Shown: positions 10,600-28,935, counted from the first letter of the stretch. The stretch: 64,000 nt of DNA from Cheilinus undulatus (GCF_018320785.1 NC_054868.1:41547874-41611873); one strand, 5' to 3'. The notes: generated by a model not told the origin, from the letters alone. Translations and numbers: made by a program.

Positions 10600-11460
10600 T
10601 GTGTATGTGCTTCTTTTTTCCCACTTAATCCAGTTTGCCCGTTTTTTGCCCATTTTTGCCACCTTTTTTCGACTTTAAACATATTCTTGCACTTTTTGTC
10701 TTTTTTTTTTTTTTTTTTTACATTCAAGCCAACTTTTGCTGCTTATTTCCCATTTCTTCCACCTCTCTTTATGTCGCTGTTATTTATTTTTATGTTTTTT
10801 GCTGTTTTCACCCATTTTTACCACTTTCGCCCATTTTTGCAACATTTTTGCCATTGTTATCCCTATTTTTTGGCCCTTTCTTGTCCATTTATGCCACATT
10901 TTAGCCACTTGTCACCCATTTGTGACTCCTATTTTGACACCTTTAACCTATTTTTGCAGCTTTTTGCTAATTTTTGTTATCTTTCTGCCATTGTTTTGAC
11001 ACTAAACCCATATTTCTCACTTACAAATCTTTTGCCATTTTTCACCAGTTTTTGCCACTTCTACCTCCATTTCTTCTGCTTCTTGCCCTGTTTTTCCACA
11101 TTAAATCCATTTTTGCTGCTTTACTAATTTTCACCACATTCTGCTTCTGAATTCCTTTTTTCAACCACTTTTTGCTAACTGTTGCCATTCTGTCACTTTT
11201 AACATATATTTCCGTCTGTTGGCTCTTATTTGCCACTTTGAATCCATTGTTACAGCCTTTTGCTTTTACTTGCCATACATTTGCCACTTTTGATCCATTT
11301 TTATTGATTTTCAACAATTTATGCCACTGATTTTTACCACTTCAACCCATTTTGACACTTTTCACCTATTTTGCCCCTTTTTCTCCACCTATAACACATT
11401 TTTGCCTCGTTTTCCTAGCCCATTTTGTTTCTTTTCACGATTACTTGGCTATTTTCCATT
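10600..11460. repeat. Pyrimidine-rich degenerate minisatellite, third copy
   Basis: Nearly 900 bp of CCCATTTTTGCCACTTTT-like words on the + strand, with a poly-T run at about 10,702-10,720. The composition matches 148-884 and 3,380-3,965. The open frames it creates (the longest 184 codons, 10,573-11,127) are F/L/C/P/H-rich low-complexity translations and are not genes. No terminal inverted repeats were found at this copy. Confidence 0.7.
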
Positions 11461-11643
11461 ATATGTCTCTCAGTCTCTTCTTGGAAGGTTTAGAAATAAA
11501 ACACGTGTTATAAATAACTTTACAACGGATCATGTGTTTTTTGCAGTCCTGCATGGGACCCAAATTTGTCCGGGTCCTAGTAAGTCTCTCTCCAAACACC
11601 GCTGGTTTTCTGAACTCTCGTCTACAGTTTCTCACCGCTGCTA

Positions 11644-11655
11644 CCAGCAGGGGGC
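11644..11655 (+). promoter_or_regulatory. CTCF-type core motif upstream of lap3
   Basis: CCAGCAGGGGGC followed by GAC matches the CTCF core consensus. It lies about 140 bp upstream of the lap3 start, between the clrn2 3' flank and the lap3 promoter, where an insulator would be plausible. Binding is inferred. Confidence 0.45.
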
Positions 11656-11681
11656 GACAAAAATCTATGTTTGTCTGATGA

Positions 11682-11695
11682 TGACGTATAAAAAA
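11682..11695 (+). promoter_or_regulatory. lap3 core promoter: CRE-like site overlapping TATA box
   Basis: TGACGTAT (11,682-11,689) overlaps TATAAAAAA (11,687-11,695). The lap3 ATG is about 98 bp downstream of the TATA box, which fits initiation near 11,715-11,725 and a short leader. Confidence 0.5.
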
Positions 11696-11792
11696 CGCGA
11701 CGCTGTCAAGTCGCTTGTATTCTGTTACACATGCGTGCGACCTCTAGAACTTTAAATCGATAAATCATTTTGGTTTTACATATGCAGAACAG

Positions 11793-19326
<7,534 letters not shown>

Positions 19327-19587
19327 AGGACTGACTTGCAATCACATCAAGAAAAGACTGTGAGCTACATCTGTGATCTTTCAAACATGGTCAGCAGTCA
19401 CTGCTAATTAATTACATTAATAAGATCATAGTAGAGCTCTAAACATGTTGTAAGGGTTTCATAGCTGTAATTTGAGGACCACTCTTCAGTCTATGGATCA
19501 GTGAAATACAACAGTTACAAGTTCAGTGTCCCTCAGCAGGGATGTCATTTCAGCTATGTAATAACGCCATAATTTGTATGTTGTTTA

Positions 19588-19593
19588 AATAAA
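19588..19593 (+). terminator. lap3 poly(A) signal
   Basis: AATAAA about 260 bp after the lap3 stop, followed by a (TG)n run at about 19,605-19,623. Confidence 0.65.
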
Positions 19594-20472
19594 CTGTATT
19601 TTAATGTGTGTGTGTGTGTGTGTTTATGACTCTGCTGCCGTTACAAAATAAGCATTAACTAACTATACTGCTAAAAATAAAGAGTCATTCATATAACTGG
19701 CGAAAATAATAAGAAATAAGTTCATCTTTAAAAATAAATAAATTAAAGCTGCAAGCAGCGATGATGGGCCCTCGCAACCCGTTGCATGTCGGGATGTGTA
19801 GCAACCGCGGGTGTGTGGCATCTGTCGAGTGCCAGCAACAAGGCACGCTGCTCCCATGGGGTATGTGGGTTTTGCAACCCTCACAGTTTCACAGAATCAG
19901 AGGGGGATCCCCCTCATTAGTGCCATTACTTTCCTCTTGTTCACGCGCACTCCACAGGAGAAGAATCAGTGTCTAAAAGCATTAACTGTTCTCAGGTTGT
20001 TGCAATCATCAGTGTGGAAGATGGAGGAAAAAATACAGATATACAGATGTGTGCAAGTTTGTGTCATTATTTTCTTCAATGCTTTGATATCTCCTCTGTT
20101 TTTTTTTTTACCATGTATTTATGGTTAAACAGAGAGATACAAACAGTACTTTACTGCATACCAAGCACCCTCAGTACTTTATATTTCATGCCTGCGACAC
20201 AAGCCGAGACTCCTCAGATTCCAACAGTGTCCTTCTTGTTACTCTAGGATCAAAAGTCAAGTGGTAGACAGCAGACAACCAGACCAAGCAAGAATCCCAT
20301 TCACTGATCAGAACAATAAATTTCATCCTAAGTTTAAAGTTTTTTGTTGTTGTTGTTGTTGTAGTTAAAGGTTTTCCCAGTCAAATAAATCCACTTGTAA
20401 GTGATACTCCAATGTCTTCCCATTATTTTGACCCTTCACAGCATCAGGCACAGCTACAAAAGTGTGGTCTTT

Positions 20473-20488
20473 GCTGCCATCTAGTGAG
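20473..20488 (-). promoter_or_regulatory. CTCF-like motif, minus strand
   Basis: The reverse strand reads CTCACTAGATGGCAGC, one mismatch from the CTCF core consensus. It lies inside the composite repeat between lap3 and med28. Prediction only. Confidence 0.3.
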
Positions 20489-21271
20489 TCACTGAAGGTT
20501 TTGACCTTTGTTTTAAAAGCCAGTAGCTCTAAATCATTAATTTTTTAAGATATTTTTTCCATTCTTTTAGTCACCCCCCACCTTTTTTTCATGACTTTAA
20601 TGTTTTGCCATGGGCGATAGATGTGTAAAATAAACAGATATAGATGCATAAAATACAGAGATACAGATGTGTACAAGTTTGTTTCATTATTTTATTCAGT
20701 GCTTTTATATCTTATCTCAATTTGGCAATTTACCTCATATTCATTGAAAAATAGACAGAAGTCAACTTTGCAATGTGTTGTTTGCTGTTTGGACCCTGTC
20801 CTTAATTGTGTTGTCATACTGCGTATCATTAAAAGATGGCAGCATAGCCCTAATTTTGGTTCCATTAAGAGAGGACCGAGTTTTGAACATTTCAACATGA
20901 AAAATGACAAAAATGACTCGCTTTTGTTTGACAATTTGGGTCCAAGAAGCTTCTTAAAAGGTCCTGAGATGACAGATATGCTGAAACATTTTCAAACGCC
21001 TTAACAATATGCACTGCGGGGGCTGATTTTTTGAAATATTGTAGGGGGCACCAATGAGCCAATATTCTATGCCCACTCACAACACAACGGGCAGTCATCT
21101 GAACTTCCCACTGTGAATTTTTGTGCCAGGATTCATGACTCCACAAGTTTTGTCAGCCCAGGATAATTCTACTTTCTTTTCATGGCGAAGAAAAATTCAT
21201 CATGGCCACACCCCTTTCAGTAATAAAAAAATTCCAATGAATGTTTGAACTATGACATGTCTTCTTACTAC

Positions 21272-21693
21272 GGAAGAGTATTAGAGCCACTGAAAAAAAA
21301 AATTGAGACAAATTTTTTTTTTTCACTTGTGAGAAAAAAGTCAGAATTCTGAGAAAAAAGTCAATTCTGAGATTAAAGTCAGAATTCTGAGAAAAAAGGC
21401 AGAATTCTGAGATTAAAGTCAGAATTCTGAGATTAAAGTCAGAATTCTGAGTTTAATCTCAGAATTCTGAAAAAAAAATTTAAGCCTTTTTTCATTTGAA
21501 GAATAAAGTCAGAATTCTGACTTTAATCTCAGAATTCTGACATTTTTCTCAGAATTCTGACTTTAATCTCAGAATTCTGACTTTTTTCTCAGAATTCTGA
21601 CTTTAATCTCAGAATTCTGACTTTTTTCTCACAAGTGGAAAAAAAAATTTTCGTCTCAAATTTTTTTTTTTTCAGTGGCCCCAATACTCCTCC
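21272..21693. mobile_element. Foldback-type MITE nested in the composite repeat
   Basis: The left end GGAAGAGTATTAGAGCCACT mirrors the right end AGTGGCCCCAATACTCCTCC. The arms continue inward with A/T runs, CACTTGTGAGAAAAAAG, and tandem copies of the palindromic 12-mer TCAGAATTCTGA separated by GATTAAAG or GAAAAAAG. The two arms together make most of the 422 bp a near-complete hairpin around a short centre at about 21,465-21,495. There is no coding capacity. It lies between two repeat units of the surrounding element, so it inserted after that element formed. Confidence 0.75.
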
Positions 21694-23305
21694 ATATCTT
21701 ACCATATCCTCCGCATGAAGGTGTTTGGATGAATTCCCCAAGAGGACTTCTGAAAATTGTGAAGTCTGCAATAAGCAGACTTTTGCCCCCCCAAAAATCA
21801 AAATGGCGGACTTCCTGTTTGTTTTACGGCATAGGTCCAAGAGGGTTTTTTGTAGATCTTACAATATATCATAAGCTCAAGAGTTTTCAAAATATTTGGT
21901 TAAACCTGCTGCAGGGGCTGAATTTTCCAAATATTGTAGGGGGCGCCACTGAGCCAGGAAGCCACGCACATCAACAATCATCCTATCAATCATCTCGTTT
22001 CATAACTTGATATTTTTCTGTCAATTTTCATGGCTTTACAAGTTTTCTAAGCCTAGGATAATTCTACTTCCTGTTCATGGTGAAGAAAAATTCACCATGG
22101 CCATGCCCCTTTTATTAATGAAAACTTTCCTATGAAAATTTCAACAATGACGTATCTTCTTACAATATCCTGTACGTAAAGGTGTTTGGATGAATTCCTC
22201 TAGAGGAATTCTGAAAATTGTGAAGTCCGCAATATGCTGCTTTTGGACCACAAAAATCAAAATGGCAGACTTCCTGTTTGTTTTACGGCATGGGTCCATG
22301 AGGCTTTTTTGTAGAACTTAAAATGATGTATAAGCTCATGAATTTTCAAAATCCTTGGTTAAACCTGCTGCAGGGCCTGTATTTTCAAAAAATTGTAGGG
22401 GTCACCACAGAGCCAAAAAGCCACGCCCACCCAACACTCATCCTATCAATCATCTCGTTTTGCTACTGAGTAATTTCCTGCCAAGTTTCATGGCTTTACA
22501 AGTTTTGTAAGCGCTAGATAATTCTACTTCCTGTTACATGGCAAATGAAAATTTGTCACCGCCACACCATTTTAGGTAAGGACTCTTGACCTTCAAATTT
22601 GAGTAATACCAACCTTGAGGGATGTGCCTGGGCTAATTTCAGTAGGATTTGGCCAATCTTGTAATAAATAGAAATTTTCTAGTGAGCATCTTCCACTTTT
22701 ATCACATGATGAAGCATTTCAATTTAAGGGGCCACCATGGCCATGCCTTTCAACTAATGAGAAAACCCTGAATAACTTTTCATCGTCCATGTCTCATCTA
22801 TCTCCGTGCCAAAGTACAAGTCGATAGGATGAAAACCCTCAGCGGAGTTAATACAGATATGACCCCTGGAAAAGGCCATAAACAGGCCCTTTTTGCATAT
22901 TTATTCAAAAAGGCGGATTTCCTGTTGGAGATAGAGTGTAGGCCCAAGAGGCTTTTTTTGTAGATCTCCCCAAGCCGCACCTGCACACAAAATTTGATGA
23001 ATTTACGACAAAAGTCAAAGGAGGGGGCTTTAACTTCGAAAACTGTTAGGGGCGCTATTTTTGCAATTCTGAATTTTCATGTTGGAGACCCAAAAAATAT
23101 CAAAATTTTCGCGAGACCGGATGTACGTGCAAAGTTTCCCGCGAATTCAGAAATGTTCAGGTCCTCAAAAGTCCATGCAATGACGGCAAATGCCAATAAA
23201 AATAATCCGAGCAATTACAATTAGGCCCTCGCACCACTCGGTGCCCGGGCCCTAATAAAGCAAAATCGTCCTTGCATGACCAGAGAGCGTTCACACAAGT
23301 CTCTG

Positions 23306-23317
23306 TGCGCATGCGCG
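23306..23317 (+). promoter_or_regulatory. NRF1 site in the med28 promoter/leader
   Basis: TGCGCATGCGCG is a perfect palindromic NRF1-type motif 48 bp upstream of the med28 ATG. Such sites are common in CpG-type housekeeping promoters, which fits a Mediator subunit. No TATA box is visible. Confidence 0.6.
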
Positions 23318-23364
23318 AACTGGGAACAGCGATCCAAGGATCAGACACAAGACAAAGGCGACAA

Positions 23365-26300
23365 ATGGCGTCTTCCATGGGTGGGATGTTCTCTGGCCAA
23401 CAGCCGCCCAGTGCCCACCCAGTCGGGGGCCCGGGTGGACCGGGCCAGCCTGGCTTTCCCGGTACCGCGCCCAGGCCCCAGGGAGCTACCACGCTCGTAG
23501 ACGAGCTCGAGGGTGCATTCGAGGTAGGGATATCTGCTGTTAGCTGCGTGCTAATGCTAGGAGCTAACAATGCTGGGGGATTTCTCGGTTCCCAGCCTGA
23601 GCGGGTCAGAGTTCCCTCGACGAGTAGCCACCGAACCAGGGTTCCCTTACGAGCCAGCACCGCGGCAGAGTGTCATATTTCATGAAGGTTGATACCCGTG
23701 TGTTTTAATATGGCTATATTACTGCAGTATGACCCTAGAGGGTTGTGGGAATCTTAACGTGTTTACAAATACAGTATTATTAATTAGAACCCGCAGAATA
23801 TACCCGTCTGTAAACGATAAAATACAATAGTTCGCCTAGGCCGTGCGTTGGTCCGCTCGGGGTCTACAACTGAAGCCAAGTCCTCTGTCTGAGCCCCGAG
23901 CAGTCGTCATCGGGACCTCGGTTTGATCCCGTCCGGCGAGCAACCAACGCGACTCATTTTCTGATATCAGTACATCGTAAACATGACCAACTCTGCCATG
24001 AAAAGATTTAAAAAAGAAAGTTTGGTGTAATCAGTTCTGATAAGCTCTATAGTTGCTGATCTAATTGTAATTTTAATAGTTGAATTGAGGTGTCCTTCGA
24101 GTTGTGGCAGTGATAATTACATTTATGTGGCCCTCTCAGTGGCCGAAGTTGCCCATCCTTGTCCCAGGCTATCCACCTCTGGGTTGAAAAGTATGACCCC
24201 AAAGCTTTCCTCTACTGAACTCTGCTTTCGCAGAGCTTGTAGATAGGGGTTAAAGAATTCACAAGTAACATTAGTAAAACACAATATACACAATTGTAAA
24301 TATAATTCAACCTGCATTCCTAATATTAACTCAAGACTAAAACGCCCTAAAATCTATTTGAAGATCCTAAATGTATTGGACACCAATACAGTACATGTAG
24401 ACCATGGCACTTAACTGAAAAACTGCAGTATAAATGAACTGGAATGGATTTTACATATGGGAAGCTATGTAGAAATGATCAGAGATCCTTTGCTACCAAA
24501 GGTCGAGGATAGATGGATGGATACATTAAATTTTTATTTATAATGACCTTGATGAATGAGCACTGACACAGGCATCTTGCTTGGATTTGTTTAACACATC
24601 AAGGTTAATCTCAAAATAATCACTTCTCCCCTCAGAGTGTATTTCTTTCTGTCTTTTAGAATGCGTATCAGGATGAACTAAATTGGCATGTATAGTCACA
24701 AGCACAAGGAATTTGTCTAGGTGTTTTTGGTGTTGAAAAACATAAAAGTAGAATATTAAAAAAAAAAAAAAAAACAGATAGCCAGTGGACAGCAGCGCTT
24801 CTGTTTTCAGGGTATTTAATGAGGATCATTTACACAATAAAAAAAAAAAAAAAAAAGAAAGAAAGACAACATTCGATACAAAATATGTTCAGTAGGAGTT
24901 CTGGAAAAGACTGCAGTTGTGCAGGAAGGTCCAGGATGAAATTTAGTGCAGATATCATCTTTTCATAGTTTATTGGTTTTAGTAGCTGAAGTCATTTAGT
25001 GAGAAACAAATCCTTACGACAGAGCAATATTAAGGTTCAAGGTTCTTTATTAGTACCCAAAAGGGTAAATTTGTTGTGCAGACAGGAGTACAGCATCCAA
25101 GAGACAAAAAAAAAAAAAATACAACAACAACAATGGTTCATAATACAAGACACAATCCACAAAATACATTCAAAGGTGACATTAAAATGCCAAAAAACAT
25201 TGAGGAGTAAAACCAAGTCATGATAAAGTGCTCTAATACTCTAAAAGTGCTAAAGTGCTTTTGAAGGCGCTCTAAAACAACACAAATTCCTTTCTAGTTA
25301 AAGTGCATCATCATGTGCTTATTTGGTTAAATAGTGCAGTAGCTGCAGGTACCAAAGTGTTCCTGTAGCGTTTTGTTCTCCCTTTAGGAGCAACACAGCG
25401 ACAACCTGAGTGAAGAAGTTGGAACTCTGAATTTAAAGGGTGAGAGCAGTCATGGAGAAAAGAGCTGGCTTTACGCTGCAGCTGTGAGGAATACAGATCT
25501 GATAGGTTGAGTTGTTGCTCACCTATTAGCTTGCTTGCCCACTTTATTAAAGACACTCTGTCATCAAATCAAAGGCCAGGACTCTATAGAACCTCCTAAA
25601 ACCCCACATCAGATTTTGATCCAGTCATTTAGAGAAATGCCCATATGATTTGATGATTTTGTCTTTTTATGTTTTTTGTCTGTAGGCCTGTTTTGCATCT
25701 CTAGTAAGTCAAGACTATGTTAATGGAACTGACCAGGAGGAGATCAGAACTGGTGAGTGAAGCATCTTCTTGTTCGTTAATTCTAGGTGATCTAAGTCGA
25801 TCTTGATGAATTTGTCTGTTGATTGCAGGTGTTGATCAGTGCATACAGAAGTTCCTGGATGTGGCTCGACAGACTGAGTGCTTCTTTTTACAGAAAAGAC
25901 TTCAATTATCAGTGCAGAAACCTGAGCAGGTGGTGAAAGAGGTAAACTTTTACACTGCCCTGTGTTCTCCTGGTTCTTGGTAGGGTTGAATTGCAGGAAT
26001 CTATGATTCCAATCCAAAAAGATTCAGAGTTCTATTAGGGCTGTCTGGCTATGGAAAAAATAATAAATCTTAATAATAATAGAGGAAAATTAATGAGTGG
26101 AAAAAACAGAAATGTATAAAAAATGTTGCTATATAGTAACAATGAGAAAATTACATTTATGGCCAGAATTTAAGAACAAACTTTGAGACATTTTCCACAT
26201 GACAAAACAAGTGTAGCATGACACTTAGCACAGTTATCATTTAACGATGATTATCCTGTTTTATAATTGGGGGAAGCCAAAATGATGGTGATAGAAATTG

Positions 26301-26927
26301 GAACTTAATTGAACGCTAAGGATGAACAAATTAAAACATTTCAGTCCTTTATAAATACCTTTATAGTGTAAGAAATAATGATTAATAAAGAAAAAGACTA
26401 ACTGATGGAGGTCTGTTGGTCCAGCTTTAAACTCTACTGACTTATTTGTTTGTACAGCCAATATTCATAGCTGATACAGATTTTTATCACCCAAATATCA
26501 GCAGAAGTCTTTACATTTGCTGATCCTAATAAATTACTTTTTAAGCTAATATTTGCTGGTACCAATATTGTACTGATGATGTGTTCATTCTATTGATGTT
26601 CCTTCACTTCCAATCTCTTTTTCTTATTGCTTCAACCTGCTTTTTGGGATTACATGTAATTACTTCATGTCTGTTTGCTGATTTGCTTCTTCTCTTGTGT
26701 TAATTTTTCGTCTCTCACTCCAGGATGTGTCAGAGTTGCGTAATGAGCTACAGAGGAAAGAATTGCTGGTTCAGAAACATTTATCCAAACTGCACCACTG
26801 GCAGCAAGTTCTCGAGGATGTGAGTGTCCAGCACCGAAGACCCACAGACCTTCCTCCTCCTGGACCTCTGGCTTTTCTGGAGCAGGCCTCTGCGAGTCTA
26901 CCTCCTGCCCCTCTAAAACCAAACTAG
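23365..26927 (+). CDS. med28: Mediator of RNA polymerase II transcription subunit 28 (4 exons)
   Basis: Exons: 23365-23523, 25686-25752, 25829-25941 and 26724-26927, giving 180 aa (human 178). Exon 1 encodes a disordered G/P/Q-rich N-terminus that starts [14 protein letters not shown] and ends [12 protein letters not shown]. Exons 2-4 encode the conserved helical core: [60 protein letters not shown] and [14 protein letters not shown], ending APLKPN. MED28 is a head-module subunit of Mediator and is also reported at the membrane cytoskeleton with merlin and Grb2. All splice sites are GT-AG. The start is chosen for its match to the family N-terminus. An overlapping upstream ATG (23,276) reads out of frame through the start if the transcript includes it. 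Confidence 0.96.
23845..23950 (+). other. Compact nested-stem structure with B-box-like sequence in med28 intron 1
   Basis: GCGTTGGT (23,845-23,852) pairs perfectly with ACCAACGC (23,943-23,950). Inside it, GCTCGGGG (23,855-23,862) pairs perfectly with CCCCGAGC (23,894-23,901), and CGGGA (23,911-23,915) pairs with TCCCG (23,927-23,931), giving a three-way-junction fold. GGTTTGATCCC (23,920-23,930) resembles a Pol III B-box, and a TTTT lies at about 23,957-23,960. The GC content stands out from its AT-rich surroundings. The arrangement does not fit a tRNA, because the B-box is too far from the 3' acceptor strand. It may be an unknown small RNA, a decayed Pol III-derived repeat, or transposon ends. 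Confidence 0.35.
25032..25556 (-). mobile_element. 5'-truncated LINE, 3' end of reverse-transcriptase ORF
   Basis: The minus strand encodes the C-terminal part of a LINE ORF2-like protein (frame at 25,556-25,311), including [19 protein letters not shown] and [19 protein letters not shown]. This is the C-terminal signature of fish L2/CR1-type elements. It is followed by the 3' UTR and a tail around 25,032-25,060 (TACTAATAAAGAACCTTGAA on the minus strand). The element sits in med28 intron 1. Most of the element is missing, as expected for a dead-on-arrival LINE copy. Confidence 0.7.
26255..26545. repeat. Dispersed repeat shared with 39.9-40.3 kb
   Basis: The segment includes ATGGAGGTCTGTTGGTCCAG, TTAGTCTTT-like text and a CTGATACAGA...ATATCAGC region. 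It closely resembles 39,930-40,300 in the same orientation and parts of 34.2-34.95 kb. These are probably copies of a hAT-type miniature element of the TAGGGATGCAC kind. It lies in med28 intron 3. Confidence 0.45.
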
Positions 26928-27159
26928 TCTTCTGTTGTATAAAGATAACCCACAGTAAGAAGCCATGATCTATGGGTGATAAAATTTGTAGAAAAGAAGT
27001 GTGGTGTGACTTTACTGTCACACTAGAGTACGTCCTGTGTCAACACAACACCCACCCACCACTGTGGGAAAATGAACTCAGTCGTTAGATTTTTGTTACT
27101 TTCACAGGACTTCTCAGTAATGTAAATAATATTTCTGTTTTTGACTTTTGTACTGTAAA

Positions 27160-27165
27160 AATAAA
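27160..27165 (+). terminator. med28 poly(A) signal
   Basis: AATAAA about 233 bp after the med28 stop, in the context TGTAAAAATAAAATTG. Confidence 0.65.
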
Positions 27166-27302
27166 ATTGTGAGATTTTTTTTATCCGACTGAAGCAAGTT
27201 TTGCATTTTCTGTTTCTGAATTTCTGTAGAATTTAAAGGGATATTCCAACAGTTTGGGGCATAAAGATAAGCATTTAAGCACATAAAAATATGTTTTTTT
27301 GC

Positions 27303-27455
27303 CTTGGTTCTAGGACAGCTGAAGAGAGACAGGAAATATTGGGAGAGAGAATGAGGGAAGAGATGCATGAAACAGTGCCGAGACAGGGAATCAAATCTGT
27401 GACCAGTGCATTCTGTCCATGGGGTCTGCTTTACCACCTGAGCTAAACTGGTGTC
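27303..27455 (-). mobile_element. tRNA-derived SINE, minus strand
   Basis: On the minus strand it starts CCAGTTTAGCTCAGGTGGTA, a clear Pol III A-box, with GATTTGATTCCCTG as the B-box. This is followed by a CTCTCTCCCAATATTTCCTG body. It is related to the copies at 51.1, 55.3 and 63.2 kb. Confidence 0.7.
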
Positions 27456-28009
27456 AAGATGGGTGCTTTTATGGGAGTCGTACTCAGCCCTTGAAACGTG
27501 TCAGTTTTGTTCAAGTAAAACACAAACTGCAGATATGGGGGTTAGAGGGCATGGGCATTCTTCCATGTTTCATTTGTTTCAGAGAGGATCCAGAAAAATT
27601 TGAATATCAAGTGGCAGTTTGGGTGTTGGATGAATGCTGGATCCAGCATTATTGGTGTCCAGTATAATGGTCTGGTAAAAACAAGCATTTCACAAACCTT
27701 TACTGTCACTGGAACCAGTTAAAATGTTTATCCACTCTAAAAAAAAGGAAAAATCAGGAAAGCTTAAAAGCAAAGCAACCAGTTGCAAGGCCTTTTTGAG
27801 TTTACTCAGCTAATGTTCTGTCATCTTAGTTTAAGAAGTTTACTTAGTTTTGTGAGTTTTTCAAACTTGGTATCACTACTAAGTTCTTCTCATGCTTAAG
27901 ATGAAAAAATGTATATATTTACTTTCAAAATGCAGAACTGGGTCTCTATCATAGACTCAACTAAGTATTGACCAAAGCCTGAATCATGTAGCTCGTTTCG
28001 GTTAATGAA

Positions 28010-28935
28010 GTTGTGGCACATTAAGGCACATTTTCATTTTTTTGCAAGCGAGGTACCTGGCGCTTATCAAAAAATTCAATTAAACACATAAATTTGTAGA
28101 AAATAGCAACTAAAATTCGAATCTTCATATAAATCCAGTAAGAAGGAACGCTTTTGTTAAGAGAAAAACCATCCAAACCTACATGGCCCCATGTGGAAGT
28201 CATTCCTTCCCCCTCGTTAAATCAATTAACTGTGATTAAACAAGTGAAATAGGCTGAAAGATCTCAAAGAGCAACACATCATGCTAAAGAAAATTCAAGA
28301 ACAGATGAGAAAAAAGTCAATGACATCCATCTGTATGGCAAGGGTTAGAAAGTTCTAAGTCTAAGGCTTTTTGGCTCCATAGACCAAAGTAAGAGCCATT
28401 ATCCACAAATGGAGAAAACTGAACAGTGTCAAACCTTTCCAGGAATGGCCAGCCCACAAAAACTACTCCAAGAGCTACATCAATGACTCATCCAGGAGGT
28501 CACAAAAGAACCCAGATCAACATCTAAAGACTTGCAGGCCTCACTTGACTCAGTTAAGGTCAGAGTTTATGACTCAAAAATAAGGAAGAAACTTTGAAAA
28601 AATGGAAAGTTGAACTTTTGGAAGGTGTATATCCTGTTACATCTGAGGGGAAATTAAAACAGCATTTTATTTAAAAAAACAAACAAACATCATACTAACA
28701 GTCTAACATGGTGGTGGTAGTGTGATAGTCTGGGTCTCCTTTGCTGAATGACTTGCCATAATTGATGGAGCCATTAATTCTGCTCTCTACCAGAAAATCT
28801 TGAAGGACAATGTCCAACCATCAGTTCATGACCTCAAGCTCAAGCACACCTGGGTTATGCAGCAGGGCAATGATTGGAAGCACACCAGCAAGTCCACCTC
28901 TGAAAACAATTCTGCAAAGAAGAGTGGGCCAAAAT
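28010..28935 (+). mobile_element. Decayed Tc1-like transposase copy, plus strand
   Basis: Degenerate Tc1 transposase sequence reads on the + strand. Nucleotide landmarks are CAAATGGAGAAAACTGAACA, CCAGGAATGGCCAGCC and CTAACATGGTGGTGGTAGTG. The last encodes the TNMVVV-type remnant of the KHGGGSVMVW motif. No continuous frame remains and terminal inverted repeats were not resolved. The 5' end of a similar family occurs at 35.0 kb. Confidence 0.6.

Larger units (their letters stand above)
19743..23253. mobile_element. Composite 3.5-kb repeat filling the lap3-med28 spacer
   Basis: The left edge is TTAAAGCTGCAAGCAGCGAT, with a GCTGC-AA-GCAGC palindrome and then GGGCCCTCGCA. The right edge is TAGGCCCTCGCACCACTCGG and then TGCCCGGGCCCT, which can form a GC-rich hairpin. 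AATAAA flanks both sides (19,737-19,742 and 23,254-23,259), a possible target duplication. The interior has degenerate units of about 460 bp: the landmark CTGC(A/G)GGG...TTGTAGGGG recurs at 21,014, 21,909 and 22,368. The 21,272-21,693 element interrupts the first interval; subtracting it gives about 473 bp. No open frame resembles a transposase. The subterminal palindromes could suit a Helitron-related non-autonomous element, but class is unproven. Confidence 0.65.

Noticed and set aside
10573-11127. 184-codon open frame on the + strand
   Set aside because: It lies wholly in the pyrimidine-rich minisatellite and is F/L/C/P/H low-complexity; parallel frames in the other registers are equally open.
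23157-23660. 167-codon minus-strand frame with P/G-rich sequence
   Set aside because: It is the reverse complement of med28 exon 1 and its CpG-rich promoter.
23845-23950. Intron-containing tRNA at the structured block
   Set aside because: Although the outer stem resembles an acceptor stem, the B-box-like sequence is about a dozen bases too far from the 3' strand and no D-arm consensus is present.
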